From the NCBI GenBank assembly GCA_028095005.1, contig CM051459.1, positions 314,714,513 to 314,778,512 on the forward strand: a stretch of DNA of 64,000 nt, written 5' to 3'. Both the position numbers and the translations under genes were made by a program. The notes beneath the pieces are model-generated. The model was not told the origin of the DNA and ran no database searches. It worked only from the letters and a program-made list of their open reading frames with translations. Numbering within the stretch: position 1 is the stretch's first letter; each line of letters opens with the position of its first letter. This DNA is from Rhynchospora pubera (taxonomy: Eukaryota; Streptophyta; Magnoliopsida; Poales; Cyperaceae). This document shows positions 12,125 to 23,005 of the stretch, in pieces.

Positions 12125-12485
12125 CTATGGACCATATAAAACCAATTCTAAATAGGAAATACGTAGGATCTAAAAAAATGTATACTATGAAAAAAATTTA
12201 GAAGGGGACAGTAGTGGCTAGCTAAACCGCCCCTATCCTTCCAAAATTGAATAATTTGTATGCCTATATTGATTTCTTTTTTTTTGTATAAAAATTTATT
12301 TAATTATTCTCTGCTACAATATAAAATCCAAACAGGAAACATCTTGAATTTAAAAATGTATAGCATAAAATATTTTTTTGAAGGGGACAGTATTGGCCTG
12401 CTTATGCTCCTATATATATCCTTCCAAAAATGAACAATTCAGTATATACATTGATTCTTTGTAAATGAAATTTATCGAAGTATTT
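12125..12485. repeat. Diverged tandem duplication, ~180 bp unit
   Basis: Two adjacent segments share, in order, taggaaatacgt/caggaaacatct, aaaaatgtata, gaaggggacagta and tatccttccaaaa. The gaaggggacag anchors at 12201 and 12380 are 179 bp apart. Neither copy encodes anything recognisable. Confidence 0.6.
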
Positions 12486-13017
12486 TTTTGAAGAATTGCT
12501 TATTTTCTTGTTGTAAAATTCTGTTGGGTGTTTTGGTTGGCTCTTTTTGGTTTAACATCTTTGGGTTAAGCCTTTTTTTATATGTTTTGTGTTTCTGTTG
12601 TAAAAGTACTGTGTTATTTTGGCAAATTAGTCTTTACTACTATTTCAGAATATTATAATATAAATATATAATTTCATGATCATCAATTTAATTGTTATGT
12701 CGACCTTATGTCAGTAGAACATATAAGCTTCATAAATGATATATTGATATCATGAAAAATACCATTTTTTGCTACTATTAGTCTGATCCAGACTAAAAGC
12801 AGTCATTATTCACATTGAAAGCTTAAATTTTATTCTTAAAATATTCTTTAAATGTGAATGATACAAAAATTAAGAATTCGTTTGGTTCTGCGGAACTGAT
12901 TCATGACACCTTCACTGTTAAATATTCCATCTACTGACACCGTTAATTGGTAGTTCCAAAAGAAAAATAAAATGTTAAATAAGATAAATCTTTGAGATTT
13001 TAAAGTGAATCGTGACT

Positions 13018-13066
13018 TTTTTTTTAAAAAAAAAAGATGGAAGGGCCATCCAGTTCCATTTTGATG
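13018..13066 (-). mobile_element. 49-bp micro-retroinsertion with 15-bp TSD
   Basis: The 15-mer aagtgaatcgtgact is perfectly repeated at 13003-13017 and 13067-13081. On the minus strand the insert is about 31 nt ending in a hairpin (GATGGCCCTTCCATC), followed by T10 and A8. A hairpin, a homopolymer tail and a long TSD match the 5318-5362 stub in structure, but the hairpin sequence differs, so another LINE or SINE lineage is likely. Confidence 0.75.
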
Positions 13067-13109
13067 AAGTGAATCGTGACTGTATTGAACAGAACCCCGC
13101 TAAACGAAT

Positions 13110-13129
13110 TGAAAAAAAAAATATATTGT
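13110..13129 (+). mobile_element. Possible 20-bp micro-insertion, 10-bp direct repeats
   Basis: ctaaacgaat occurs at 13100-13109 and 13130-13139, flanking 20 bp that contain a run of 10 A. It lies only 44 bp from the 13018-13066 insertion. The tail is not terminal, so this case is weaker than the others. Confidence 0.35.
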
Positions 13130-13139
13130 CTAAACGAAT

Positions 13140-14375
13140 AGTTTAAGTGCACGGCCGATGATTTTTTTATGGTATATAATTGCGATAGGAATACGGGGAA
13201 GTTTTTCCTAGTGGAAAATGTTCGGTTGAGCGAATTGCCAATGCTTTCTGCAAAACAACCCAGTTATCTTGATATGGTTACAACCGATTAGTTTAGTAAA
13301 AATTGTCATGGTAATATACAGTATATATTACATGTTGAAAAAAATTACTATTTTTATAAATAAAATTTATCTGACACCGCAGATTAGGTTGGCATGTTAA
13401 TATTTTTAAAATTTTATTTTTTATTTATGATAAAATTTTTATTGTTTAAAAATTATATTCCTATTTAAAAATAAAAATTTTATTACTATTTTTTGGAAAT
13501 TAATTTCACTTGAATCTAGGAGCGCCATTTCTAGTGGCGCAGCGGAGGGCGCCAGCCCCAATGTTGCCTGACATGCATGTTTATAATCATTTTTTTATAT
13601 GTTTATTATTAAAATTTCAGTTTCAGTAGTGTTTGTTAAAAAAAATTTACGGCATATGTACTGTTCAAGGCTACCTTCATCCCATGTTGAATTTGACTAT
13701 ATAATTTGATTTTTGTTTAGATATATATATTTTTTACTTTTGTTTTATGTGGATATATATATGTGCGGAAATAAATAAGAAGTAAACATTAAAATCTGAG
13801 AATGTGGGTACTTCTTTTTGTTTTTTCCGCAAAATAGAACAAAAAGTCATGGTCTTCTCCTATCGTCTCTTATATATTCTTTAGGCACTAGCAAACTCCA
13901 GCTCCTCTCTTTCTTGTTTTTATTTGAAAAGGAAAAAAAAAATTGATTAAAGCTATGATTTTTGAAGATTAAGTTCTTATCTTTGGGGTTTATCTTGATT
14001 CTGTGAATCAGAAAAAAATGTTGATACGAATGGTAACAACTGAACCGTGAAGAGGAAGTTGAGACGAGATAACAACGAATTGTAACCATGGCTTTCTTTA
14101 ATATATATAATATATAGAGGCTAGTGCCTCCATGTTCTTTCTTTTATGGGCCATAAATAAATGGAGCCCAAGTAAAAAGTAAGATAATATATTGGAAGAA
14201 TATCTATTCCTCAATAAAAGTTGGACGTCCAAATCCGGAAAGATCTGTGTACTTAACCAAAAAATCTATGTAATTTTTGACTGATATTATTTTGCAGTTG
14301 ACAGCGTCATCTTGACTGATATTATTTTGCGATTGAAACCATCACATTGAGACGTACAGTATCATGATGATGAAC
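13140..14375. other. Intergenic region, no gene recognised
   Basis: Mostly A/T-rich. A short GC-rich hairpin lies near 13520-13560 (agcgccatttctagtggcgc). The minus-strand ORF at 13847-14089 is Ser/Phe/Asn-rich with no domain. Confidence 0.45.
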
Positions 14376-14601
14376 TAGGCCTGAAAACAACGACCGTTTC
14401 GATAGTCTTTTCGTTTCGTTTCGTGTAAAACAAAACAAAACGGTTAAAAATTTTGGTTGCGTTTTTAAAACAAAACGGTTAACGCAAGTATGAAATGGTT
14501 TCGTCCATGTGTATTTTCGTGATTTCGATCATTTCGTTCAAAACGTAACGATCAACGCAACAGTCCAATTGAGTGATCGTTTTACACGTTATGCACCCCT
14601 A
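14376..14601. mobile_element. Degenerate hAT-type MITE
   Basis: It starts taggcctg and ends tgcacccct followed by a. The interior is full of cgtttcg, aaaacggtt and caaaacgtaacg blocks, as in the elements at 7331 and 41772. No TSD is convincing. Confidence 0.4.
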
Positions 14602-15053
14602 TTTAGGCCCAAAAACAAAGGAAAAAAAATGGAAATAGACTCCCCGCTTGGCCGTTTGTATTCTCAAATGGGCTATATATTGTTTAATTTAGATTGTCTA
14701 ATTATATAATTAACATGGTCTTAAAAAACTAACAAAGAATGGGTGACCTTTTTTTTTTCCTGTAAAAATCCCTAAATTGCTTGCGCTATGCATTTGGTCA
14801 ATTCATATCAAGCAATGAAGGTTTTATGTGAATAAAAAAAAATACAACGGATCAAAAGAGATGACGTATATTTGAAATCCAACGCATTAAAATAGAGATG
14901 ATAAAGTATGTTTGATATAATCTTGTAAATAGAATTATCGTTCTTGAACAGTAAATAGTATAATTATACAAGCCAATGATGAAATTATAGTCATGTTTTA
15001 ATAGAGGTTAAGCGTATATATACTTTCGTAAATACTTATTTATATAGAGAGGG
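14602..15053. other. Intergenic region, nothing recognised
   Basis: No coding or structural feature was identified. Confidence 0.5.
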
Positions 15054-15418
15054 AGGATTCAATCAAATCGATTTGATCAAAGTCTCGATTAAACTCGTCA
15101 TATCTCAATTTTGAAAGTTTAAATGACCGATCCAAACCGTTCAATATGATCTCCATATTAAAATCTCCTTCCACATCAAATTTTACATTATTATTTTTTT
15201 TGAAATTTTCAAATATTTTTTTTGCATTTTTAAAAACTGCAGTTTTTTAGGGGTTCAGAACTAACGATTTTCTAAAATTCTAAAAGTAAAATTTGGTGTA
15301 TACGGAGATTTCAATATGGAGATCATATTGAACTATTTAGATCAGTTATTTGAATTTTTAAAATTAAGATCTGACAGAATTTAACTGGAACTCCGATCAA
15401 ATCGATATGATTGAAACC
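15054..15418. repeat. Long-arm foldback element
   Basis: Reading inward from both ends gives matching sequence over about 120 bp: ggattcaatcaaatcgat against ggtttcaatcatatcgat, then tcaatatgatctccatatt in both, then caaattttac in both. The arms are 75-85 percent alike by eye. The same arm sequence, diverged, appears at 54494-54867 and split around 48290-48610, so it is a dispersed family. Confidence 0.7.
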
Positions 15419-16040
15419 ATTCCCATATATGCGTGTATACAAAACAAAAATATGAAGAATATTGCACCCCCGAACCCCCATAAGACCCATTTAAAATCCT
15501 CCACTAAACTCAATCCACTTTGTAAGTAAGGAACTTTGATTGGTTCATGCATTGACCGACTATATTCTGTACAGTTTAAAATACGAAACGCGGTAATTCT
15601 TTCTTATTTAGCACGTTGTATACTGTTTATGATGCATTACCAAATAGCTTTTTGTGGTCTTGGCACTTTATATGATGTATTACCTAATAGCTTTTAAGGT
15701 ATAAGGAGTTAACACAAAAATGTAATTGGTCTCTTGTCCAATTGTATGAATTTCATGGAAGAGTTTTGAGTAGAAGCCGTCAATTTTGTGTTAGACGATC
15801 TGGATCAACTCATTTTATTGACCGACTCTTCTATAGCCTCGCAACCAAAATTTGATTTTCTCCTTGAAATTCCTAGGTACATGAGATATCTATTCTTGTC
15901 TATCAGTTTTGTTCATAATAGGTACATAATTTAATTATTGTTTCTTGGCAGATTTTTTTTTATTTAGATCATTCGATTCTAAGTAATCAATAAAAATTTG
16001 TTTAAATTCTTCAGTAAAATCAGATTTTTTTTATTTACAT

Positions 16041-16309
16041 TTACTTGATACACTAAATCTAAATTTTATTTTATCAAGACACAATTTTTTATTAATAAGT
16101 TCTTAAAAATCTAGCAATTTATTTTTGATAGACTTTTTCGAATCTTGCAATGTCTAATGTAGCAAATCATTCAAAAAGTATTGCTATATTAGACATTGCA
16201 AGATTAAAAAAAGTCAATCAAAAATAAATTTGCTAGATTCTTAATAATCTATTAATAAAAAATTGAGTCTTGTTAAAATAATTGCTAGATTTAGTGTATA
16301 AAGTAGATC
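16041..16309. repeat. Near-complete palindrome (hairpin of ~120-bp arms)
   Basis: The left arm runs from about 16041 to 16168 and the right arm from about 16180 to 16309, with a loop of roughly 10 nt. Matching blocks include cactaaatcta, aatttttattaata, aaatctagcaa, tttatttttgat and aatcttgcaatgtctaat. Arms this alike give a transcript that folds into one long duplex. It is either a recent foldback MITE or a small-RNA precursor. Confidence 0.8.
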
Positions 16310-16344
16310 TAATAATAAAACAAAATTCAACATTGTTGTCCCTA

Positions 16345-17930
16345 ATTTAAAGGCCTAAGGGGGGTGAATAGGCACAAAAGCAAAGTTCTAAACCGGTATG
16401 GTCAATATTTGGTTCAATTCAAACTTGGTCTAACAAAAACACTCAAAGCACAAGCAATTCACAATGCAAGAAAGTTAAAGAGAGAGGAGAACAAGTGACA
16501 CGCGATATATTACGGAGTTCCGACCCGCTAGGAAGTGCTAGCCTTAGTCGTACGTCTCCGGGAGTTCCGCAACCTCGAAATGGGCGCGCTCCGTTCAATT
16601 CCACACGAACGTGACTACAAATTCGAACCAAATCACCTTGTTACAATCACTCTCAAGGTGGATTGGCCTAACTCAAATAAACAAGCTCAAACACTCAAAA
16701 GATTGAGGCTCTAACCAAATCACTCAACAAATCTAGCAATTAACACTAGTGGATTGGTTTGCACACTCTAATCTCAATGATTTTGCTAAAATAATGCTCA
16801 AACACAAGAGAGAATAATGTCTAACTGGTTGGAGCTCAAAAGGGAGGAGTTTCAAAGGTTTCAAAAGTATCTAAACAGTTCCAAGAGGCCCCATATATAT
16901 AGAGGGCGCCAACAGCTCCAAAATCCAGTCAAAACAGACTCTACCGTTATACAACGCTATATGCCGTTGTACAACGCTGAAATAGCCGTTGAAAAATCAA
17001 ACGGTCACAGACAATAACGTTGTGAGTTGTCAGAGCGTTGTGTAACGCTGTATAGCGTTGCACAACGCTTCAGCAAAAGTCCAAAGCAGAAGCTCGACAG
17101 TTCTGTTGGAACTTGTCAGAGCGTTGTGTAACGCTTGGTAGCGTTGCACAACGAAGTCAAGAAAAGGAACAAGGCAGAGCTGACAAACTCAAACAATATT
17201 GTCAGAACGTCATACGACGCTGACTGGCGTCACACAACGTCGCCGTTGCACAACGCTATTCAGCGTTGCACTACGCGTCCAGAGCGAATGAGCGATGTCT
17301 GAGCGTAGTTTAGAGCGTTACACAACGCTACGATGCATGGAACATAGCAGCATGCATGCAGCATCGATGCAGATCGATGTCTGAGCAATGCAGAGTCGTC
17401 TGCTTCAGACTGCGTTGTACAACGCTGAATAGCGTTACACAACATAGGAGTGAAAATGTTGTGTAACGTTACTTAGCGTTGCACAACGTTCTGACAAGGG
17501 GAAATAATGGATTTAACTGGTTTAAAAGCAAATGAACTAGCGTTTCACAACGCTACGGAGCGTTGTGTAACGCTGTTCCAACCTTGTCAGAGATTTTGCA
17601 ATTTAAGAGCGAATTAACGCTGCGTTGTGTAACGGCAACTGGCGTTGTATGACGCTGGACAGAAAAACTGAGCATTTTACCAGCAAATTGATTGAGATTA
17701 GTTTAGAGTTTAATTAAATCTTAACTACTGATTCTAACTAGACCAAAGCAATCTATTGAAGCTCCAAACTAAGTGCCACACTTGCTTTAATCCATTCTTC
17801 AATAAATCTAGCTATAAAGCACTAAAAAGAGATGTTAGTTTAAGGGTTTCGGTGTTGTTTTGCAAATCGGCAAATCGAGAGAAAATGTTTAACCAACAAA
17901 CATAAATAAAAAAATCTAGTTATAAAAATC
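16345..17930. other. Candidate LTR-like or non-autonomous element carrying palindrome array
   Basis: The region begins near a ctaaggggggtgaatagg string of a kind I associate with plant LTR elements. It contains a TATA-like atatatatagag at about 16896-16907 and no ORF with family similarity. GC content is well above the flanks. I cannot define TSDs or matching LTR partners, so the class is an inference. The array at 16943-17656 lies inside. Confidence 0.35.
16943..17656. repeat. Array of paired near-palindromes (gcgttgtgtaacgct type)
   Basis: About 20 copies of a 15-16 bp near-palindrome of the form GCGTTGYRYAACGC. Most come as two copies separated by about 6 nt (for example agcgttgtgtaacgct, gtat, then agcgttgcacaacgct). 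Several pairs are preceded by ttgtcagag. Variants keep the GCGTT/AACGC arms while the centre alternates among tgt, cac and tac. Spacing between pairs is irregular (about 40-90 bp). Confidence 0.85.
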
Positions 17931-18942
17931 TATGTAAAAATCATCTTTCTTATGGTGTTGATTGGAGAGGTGCATATGCCATCAGAAAGGCAGTCTAGAA
18001 TCTGGACTCTCACAAGAAATTGACTACCAGAAAAGTCACTTTTTCTTCAAATGTCTTCCGAAACAGGGAATCAGTATCACAAATATAAAGCCAATAAACG
18101 TTTCCAAAGGAAGGAAAAGGACCTCATTCGAAAGCAATAAGGCCGCCAATTATTTCCATTTCACTCTATTACAAATTATTGGAGCAAGGAAAGATTTTTT
18201 TTTTTTTATATTCCAAGAGGCCTTTCTTTATCACCTGAAATATATAAAGGTAAAAGTTAGCTAGAGGAGACATTTCATGAGTTCACTTTTCTTAATCAAT
18301 GCAATCTAGCAGAGTTAATATCGGATTTTGATGAAGGAAGAAAACTGTACATGCGAAAAAGTTTTAAATATTTTTGGTTGGTCAATTACAGAGTTTAAAA
18401 TGTTGGCGGTTTCATAAAGCACATATCGAACAATATGATGTTAGTTGCATGCAAAGTACATTTTCATGAATTATTAGTAATAAGCAAGGAATAGTGAAAT
18501 TAAAGGTGACGGTGGAGGAAATTAGAGATCATTAATGTACATCATATTTATTAATTAATGATCTTCATATAACTATTGATAATTTTATTAATTAATTTAT
18601 TAGGGCCTACTTTGATAAAAGAATCAGCGGCTCTGCCAGTTCCCAAGATCAAAAGCAAGTGCTATAAATTATTTCTCTCAGGAGAAAAAAAAATGCTCTG
18701 GATATAAGATATGAGTACCATGGAGTCCTTATCCACAAAATTGATGATTGAGCAATGTCTGATCGATCAACATTTCACCTCATCAATCTCTTCATATTTT
18801 CTACCAGTGGGAAGTGTATCAACAAAAAAATATATTCACTAATCACTATCAAATCAAGCTAGTACATGAAGATGCCAAGGCAGCACTGTCCAAAATTCCC
18901 TGCTATATCGTTTATTTACAATCTCATTTGTAAAACTAACAC
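17931..18942. other. Intergenic region and 3' flank of ATL gene
   Basis: No family similarity in any frame. The plus-strand ORF at 17962-18264 is Lys/Phe-rich and unrecognised. The right-hand part is the 3' flank of the minus-strand gene at 18943. Confidence 0.45.
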
Positions 18943-19425
18943 CTAAACTGGAGGCAATTGGTCCATGGTCTCCTCCACTGCTCTCTTCTGTGTTCGACCA
19001 ATGACCGATCGACACAGTGGGCATGTAGTGTGAGAGTACAACCACATATCAATGCACTCGGCGTGAAACAAATGCCGGCATCTCGGTAGTTCTCGCACAA
19101 TCTCTCCTTCTTGGAACGGCTCAAGGCACACCGAACAGACCTCACCATCACTAGTATCAGTAATTCGGTTTTTGTTATACTTGAATGTTGGAAGAGAGGC
19201 AATTACTAACTTACTGAGGCCATGGATGCATTCAAGCTGACGAACGACTGCAGTCTCTGTACCTGTGGAATCGAGTCGGTTGAATATGAATTGGAAGAAG
19301 ATTACAATGGTTATGAAGGCGAGTCCGGCACCACAAGCAAATGCTATGGGGATTATAGAAGGATTTGGAGAGAAATAGTTTGATTTGTCATCTGAGGTGA
19401 ATGAAGATGAATCGTTGATCGACAT
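18943..19425 (-). CDS. ATL-type RING-H2 finger protein (E3 ubiquitin ligase)
   Basis: A 160-residue single-exon protein. The order is: a short Ser/Asp-rich N-terminus, one membrane helix (about 24-48), a GLD-like motif (GLSKLVIASLPTFKY, 69-83), then a RING-H2 finger. The ligands are C97, C100, C116, H118, H121, C124, C135 and C138, with W128. All eight zinc positions and the Trp expected for E2 contact are present. The ATG at 19425 gives the complete membrane segment. The finger resembles that of the gene at 2229-2753 closely, so the two are probably paralogues. The last residues (QLPPV) resemble the LPPV end of that protein. As a membrane E3 its substrate cannot be predicted. Confidence 0.9.
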   Translation of the reverse strand: MSINDSSSFTSDDKSNYFSPNPSIIPIAFACGAGLAFITIVIFFQFIFNRLDSTGTETAVVRQLECIHGLSKLVIASLPTFKYNKNRITDTSDGEVCSVCLEPFQEGEIVRELPRCRHLFHAECIDMWLYSHTTCPLCRSVIGRTQKRAVEETMDQLPPV

Positions 19426-19968
19426 TGGTGATGATGGAAGTTAATTAACTTGAAGTTGGTTCACCAGATGTAATATAATGAAGATGGAGCAACATATATG
19501 TTTTATAGGATTCAAGTCTACAACTTGACAACTTCAAGTCTTTACAAGTTAAAGATGATAACGACACAGTTGGATGATCCGATTATTATATATATTAAAT
19601 GTGATGGTGGGTAGGATTTTAACTTGTGGCCATAAAATCTAACAGGGATGTAGATTTTGGCACGGTATTGAATGAAGTTGTAGTATGACAACAACTATAA
19701 TTCAAAAGATTCCTGATAGATATATTGGTATATATCTTAAAAAATATGAATGCGACATGCTGAAATTTACCTTTTAGTTTATTTATTGGTAGACAATTTA
19801 GCAACCGCAGATGCTAATAATTTATTTGTATATTCTATTAAGTGTAAATTATACAAAATGAAAACTTGAATTTGTATATAGCTTAACTAAATAAAAAAAG
19901 GATTTGAACTTGGAAGATCCATTGTTCATATCTATACATGAGTGTGTCGAGGGAAAAAAAACAATATT

Positions 19969-19984
19969 CTTTTTTTAGAAAGCT
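19969..19984 (-). mobile_element. 16-bp micro-insertion with 15-bp direct repeats
   Basis: The 15-mer of eight A then caatatt occurs at 19954-19968 and 19985-19999, with 16 bp between. On the minus strand the insert reads AGCTTTCT followed by an A-rich tail. The same 15-mer (seven T then agaaagct on the plus strand) recurs at about 44869-44883. The A-rich repeats make chance slippage a real alternative. Confidence 0.45.
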
Positions 19985-19998
19985 AAAAAAAACAATAT

Positions 19999-20155
19999 TG
20001 TGCGTTTGGATAGGTGTGGGAAGAAGAGAAGAAGGGAAGAAGTGGGAAGAAGTATTGGGAAGTGTGTAATTTTGTGAAGAGTTTGAATTGTTTATAATTT
20101 TTTTTTCTTCCCATCTTCCTTCTTCCTCTTCTTCTTCTCTCATCCAAACGCACCC
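19999..20155. mobile_element. Tourist-like MITE
   Basis: Ends TGTGCGTTTGGATAGG and catccaaacgcaccc, with the 3-bp repeat tat on both sides. The interior carries gtgtaattttgtgaagag, the core shared with the copies at 37521, 38517 and 50598. Confidence 0.65.
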
Positions 20156-20718
20156 TATGAAAATCATTTGTAAAAAAAGAAATTAGAAAAGTATATCGAA
20201 ATTTAAAAACTGTGATCTAAGTAACAAGTTTTTTTTGAACTCTAAAAAAAAGTAAATAGTGTGAATTTCAATTGTGCCTGAGTTTAATTACAATATTAAG
20301 TTGATGACTACAGACTTGTTTAATTTATTAAACCCATATTTAAATTAAAAAATCTAAATCCATTCTGGTGCTGCACCAATGTCTCTAGTACTGTTCAATT
20401 AAAAATTATTTTCCTTTTTTTAATTGACTGAGAGTTCTAAATTTGACAGTCTTTCAAAGTTTGATAATTGCAGAGTCTTTGGAACAAAAGCAGGGTGCAT
20501 ATCGGGAGTCCTGTATCGCTACAAAGGGAAAATTTACTGCTACTTACCGAGAATATGACGTGGTAAGTGAAAAAAACAAAAATCAAACGTGGCACTTATT
20601 TTAGATACTTCGACAAATTGGCCTTTATGAGCAGGTGTACTAGATTTATATCCTTTGGTGATCGATGGGTCGTCGTCATGGTGGAAAATTATAGTTAGGC
20701 AATTTCTCTTTTATTAAC
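20156..20718. other. Intergenic region, nothing recognised
   Basis: No gene or repeat boundary identified. Confidence 0.5.
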
Positions 20719-20868
20719 GGCTCCGTTTGGATGAGGTGTGAGAATAAGAGAATAAAAAAATTAATTTATTATAAACAATTCAAATTTTTTATAAAGTTAC
20801 ACATTTCTCAATACTTCTTTTCACTTCTTCCCTTATTTTTCTTATTCCCACACCATCCAAACGAAGCC
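20719..20868. mobile_element. Tourist-like MITE with TSD aac
   Basis: Ends GGCTCCGTTTGGATGAGG and ccatccaaacgaagcc, with aac at 20716-20718 and 20869-20871. It is 150 bp with the common core. Confidence 0.75.
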
Positions 20869-21588
20869 AACATTCTATTTTATTTATTTCTGACAGTTAA
20901 CCGTGCAAATTGTTATGTTATTATAATACTAATCAATAACATGTCTAATTTCTAACTACATCAATCACTTCTGATGACGTGGCAAACCGTTGGCTCGTTT
21001 CTAAGGCAGCCGCCGAAGCCAGTTGGATGGGTCCGGTAAGTTGTTTTTAAGAGATTGAGATTAATTCAATACGTACACATTCTATAACTAGTCGTACGTT
21101 TATGGTTCGTATAGAAATTTATATTCCCGACTTAAATGTGGCGTTATATTACTACATAATACATCCGAACGAGGCACAAAATAATACGCAAAACTGCAAA
21201 AACAATATTTTATGAAGTATTTTTTTTTTTTTTTGAGGATCTAGCCCGTATGCACAACATATATTTATAAAATATTTGTTTACAAACGTACAATAATCAC
21301 ACTGTAATTAATTTAAACAGTACTCCTAAGACTTATCTACTTTATGTTTCTAATATACTTTAAGCAACCAGAAGGACCGTCAAATTAAGGACAACAAAAA
21401 GCTATATGACGATAAGCTTGTCATTTTTTTTTATTGGTGTGCCGAATGGATTTTGGCACTAGCTAGCATGATATCTGTCCATAAAATGGGAGTTTAGGCG
21501 AACAGTTGATTCATTGCTAATTATTGGTACAACGCGGTATCCATCGGTTTCCCAATATAGTGGTTGGAATAGATATAAACAAGAGGTA
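20869..21588. other. Intergenic region left of the copia insertion
   Basis: No gene seen. The 5-bp target duplication aggta (21584-21588) of the copia element ends it. Confidence 0.5.
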
Positions 21589-22113
21589 TGATGGTTTTAT
21601 TCGGTCCTTGACCTTTATGTACATTTAATCTATCATACATGCATAAAGTTCATGTATCGCAGCGGAAGTTGATCGATTGCCTAGATTCTTCTCAAAGTCT
21701 GGCTGCAACCCCTCCTAGTCTCTTTGTCTTCCTCCGTATGCAACTGGCACACCACAACCTCAAGATAGGACTTGGCGTCACCTTTCACGAATCCAGATGC
21801 CGGTCGACTCGTGCGTGTGCTTCCTATTGCTCTCTAAGTAATAGGATGGCTCCTCCCTCTTTCTGGAACCTCTCTGATCTCTCTAGGATGGTGGTTATCT
21901 CAAAAGACACGAAATCCAATCTTAGAGTCGCTTCAGATGAAAGGAGTATAAATAACCAGCCTGTAAACAGACCTTTCAGATTCATAACTGTTGTCTGGAA
22001 CGGTCCGGTCCAGAGTTGGACCGGGCCGTCCCAACTGGTTGGATCGGACCGTTCCATAGTTGGACCGGACCGTTCCAACCATAACAACATGGCTCCACAC
22101 ACTTTTTCTAACA
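21589..22113 (-). repeat. 3' LTR of copia element
   Basis: 525 bp, a near copy of 30315-30818. It contains four near-palindromic 15-mers at 21996-22080, where the partner LTR has three. This accounts for nearly all of the 21-bp length difference. ORFs inside it are shadows. Confidence 0.93.
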
Positions 22114-22125
22114 TCTCCCTCTTGG
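22114..22125 (-). promoter_or_regulatory. Polypurine tract of copia element
   Basis: The minus strand reads CCAAGAGGGAGA directly before the LTR start TGTTAG. This is where plus-strand DNA synthesis would be primed. Confidence 0.85.
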
Positions 22126-23005
22126 AGACATTGTTGCCAAACACAGAGTCAGACCTCATACGGCAAATGGACCGTGCGACCAGCGCATACACCTGTCAAG
22201 CGGGAGCTAAAACGCCTCACCATAACAAAGTTAAGGCCAGCGAGAAAACATCTACCCTTTTATAAAAACAGTTAGATAATTGTGTATACTAGTACCTTAG
22301 ATACATTCAAATTTGCACTAGATCGGACATTATCGACCGCTCAATGATACATGTCCTTTCCTTTTCAGTCTTAGTCCGCTGTATGTTCCCAACTTCAGTC
22401 CAAATGACGAGTTTGGTGGATCCCGAACACCAACAGATCTCTCATTTGTGCAAATCGAATCTGATCTTTCTTTTGTCTCATGAAAATCAGAACAAAATCA
22501 GTTGCTTTCCTAGCAATGTCCCGACAGACGGAATATGCATCACCATAGGGTACACACCAAAGTAGCAGGCACTGATCCTGCCCCTAATGACATAGTCAAA
22601 AGTCAAAGGGTACGTAGTTGTGGAACTCACACAATGGGGAGTCAAACGGTCTTGGTCCTGGAACCACTCAACCCATCTTCCAAGAGTCGCCTAGCACATG
22701 TGGTATGAGCACATGCTACAACGAATCATCTGTACCAACAGACGTGTGTTCACATTCGTTGTATGAGTCTAGATTCACTTTGCAAACCAAGTGTCTATGG
22801 TCTAGACCACTCCTTATTGCAACTAATCCTGAGATTCTCCACTTAAACACTCCTAGAGTTTTAAGGAGATTCTCATCTCGGCTTTAATTTGAGCTATATG
22901 ATTGCTGGGGATACAATCATATCAGATCGCCTAAAAGAAGACAAGCCTCATTTCAGTTCCAAACTGAAGCGACATCGAGTTTCGACCACCCCAGGTGGCT
23001 CTTTA
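22126..23005 (-). other. 3' non-coding interior of copia element
   Basis: Lies between the nested LTR and the PPT. No ORF with similarity to any family. It has the moderately GC-rich composition of retrotransposon UTR sequence. Confidence 0.6.

Noticed and set aside
16943..17656. CRISPR-like look of regularly repeated short palindromes
   Set aside because: Spacing is irregular, units come in pairs, spacers are not of constant size, there are no cas genes, and the context is a plant genome.
21222..21245. T16 run followed by gaggatctagcccg as another LINE stub
   Set aside because: No flanking direct repeat and no stem-loop after the run.
21639..22265. 208-residue ORF on the plus strand
   Set aside because: It lies inside the LTR and PPT region of the copia element, antisense to it. 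A shorter version recurs in the other LTR, so it is a repeat shadow.
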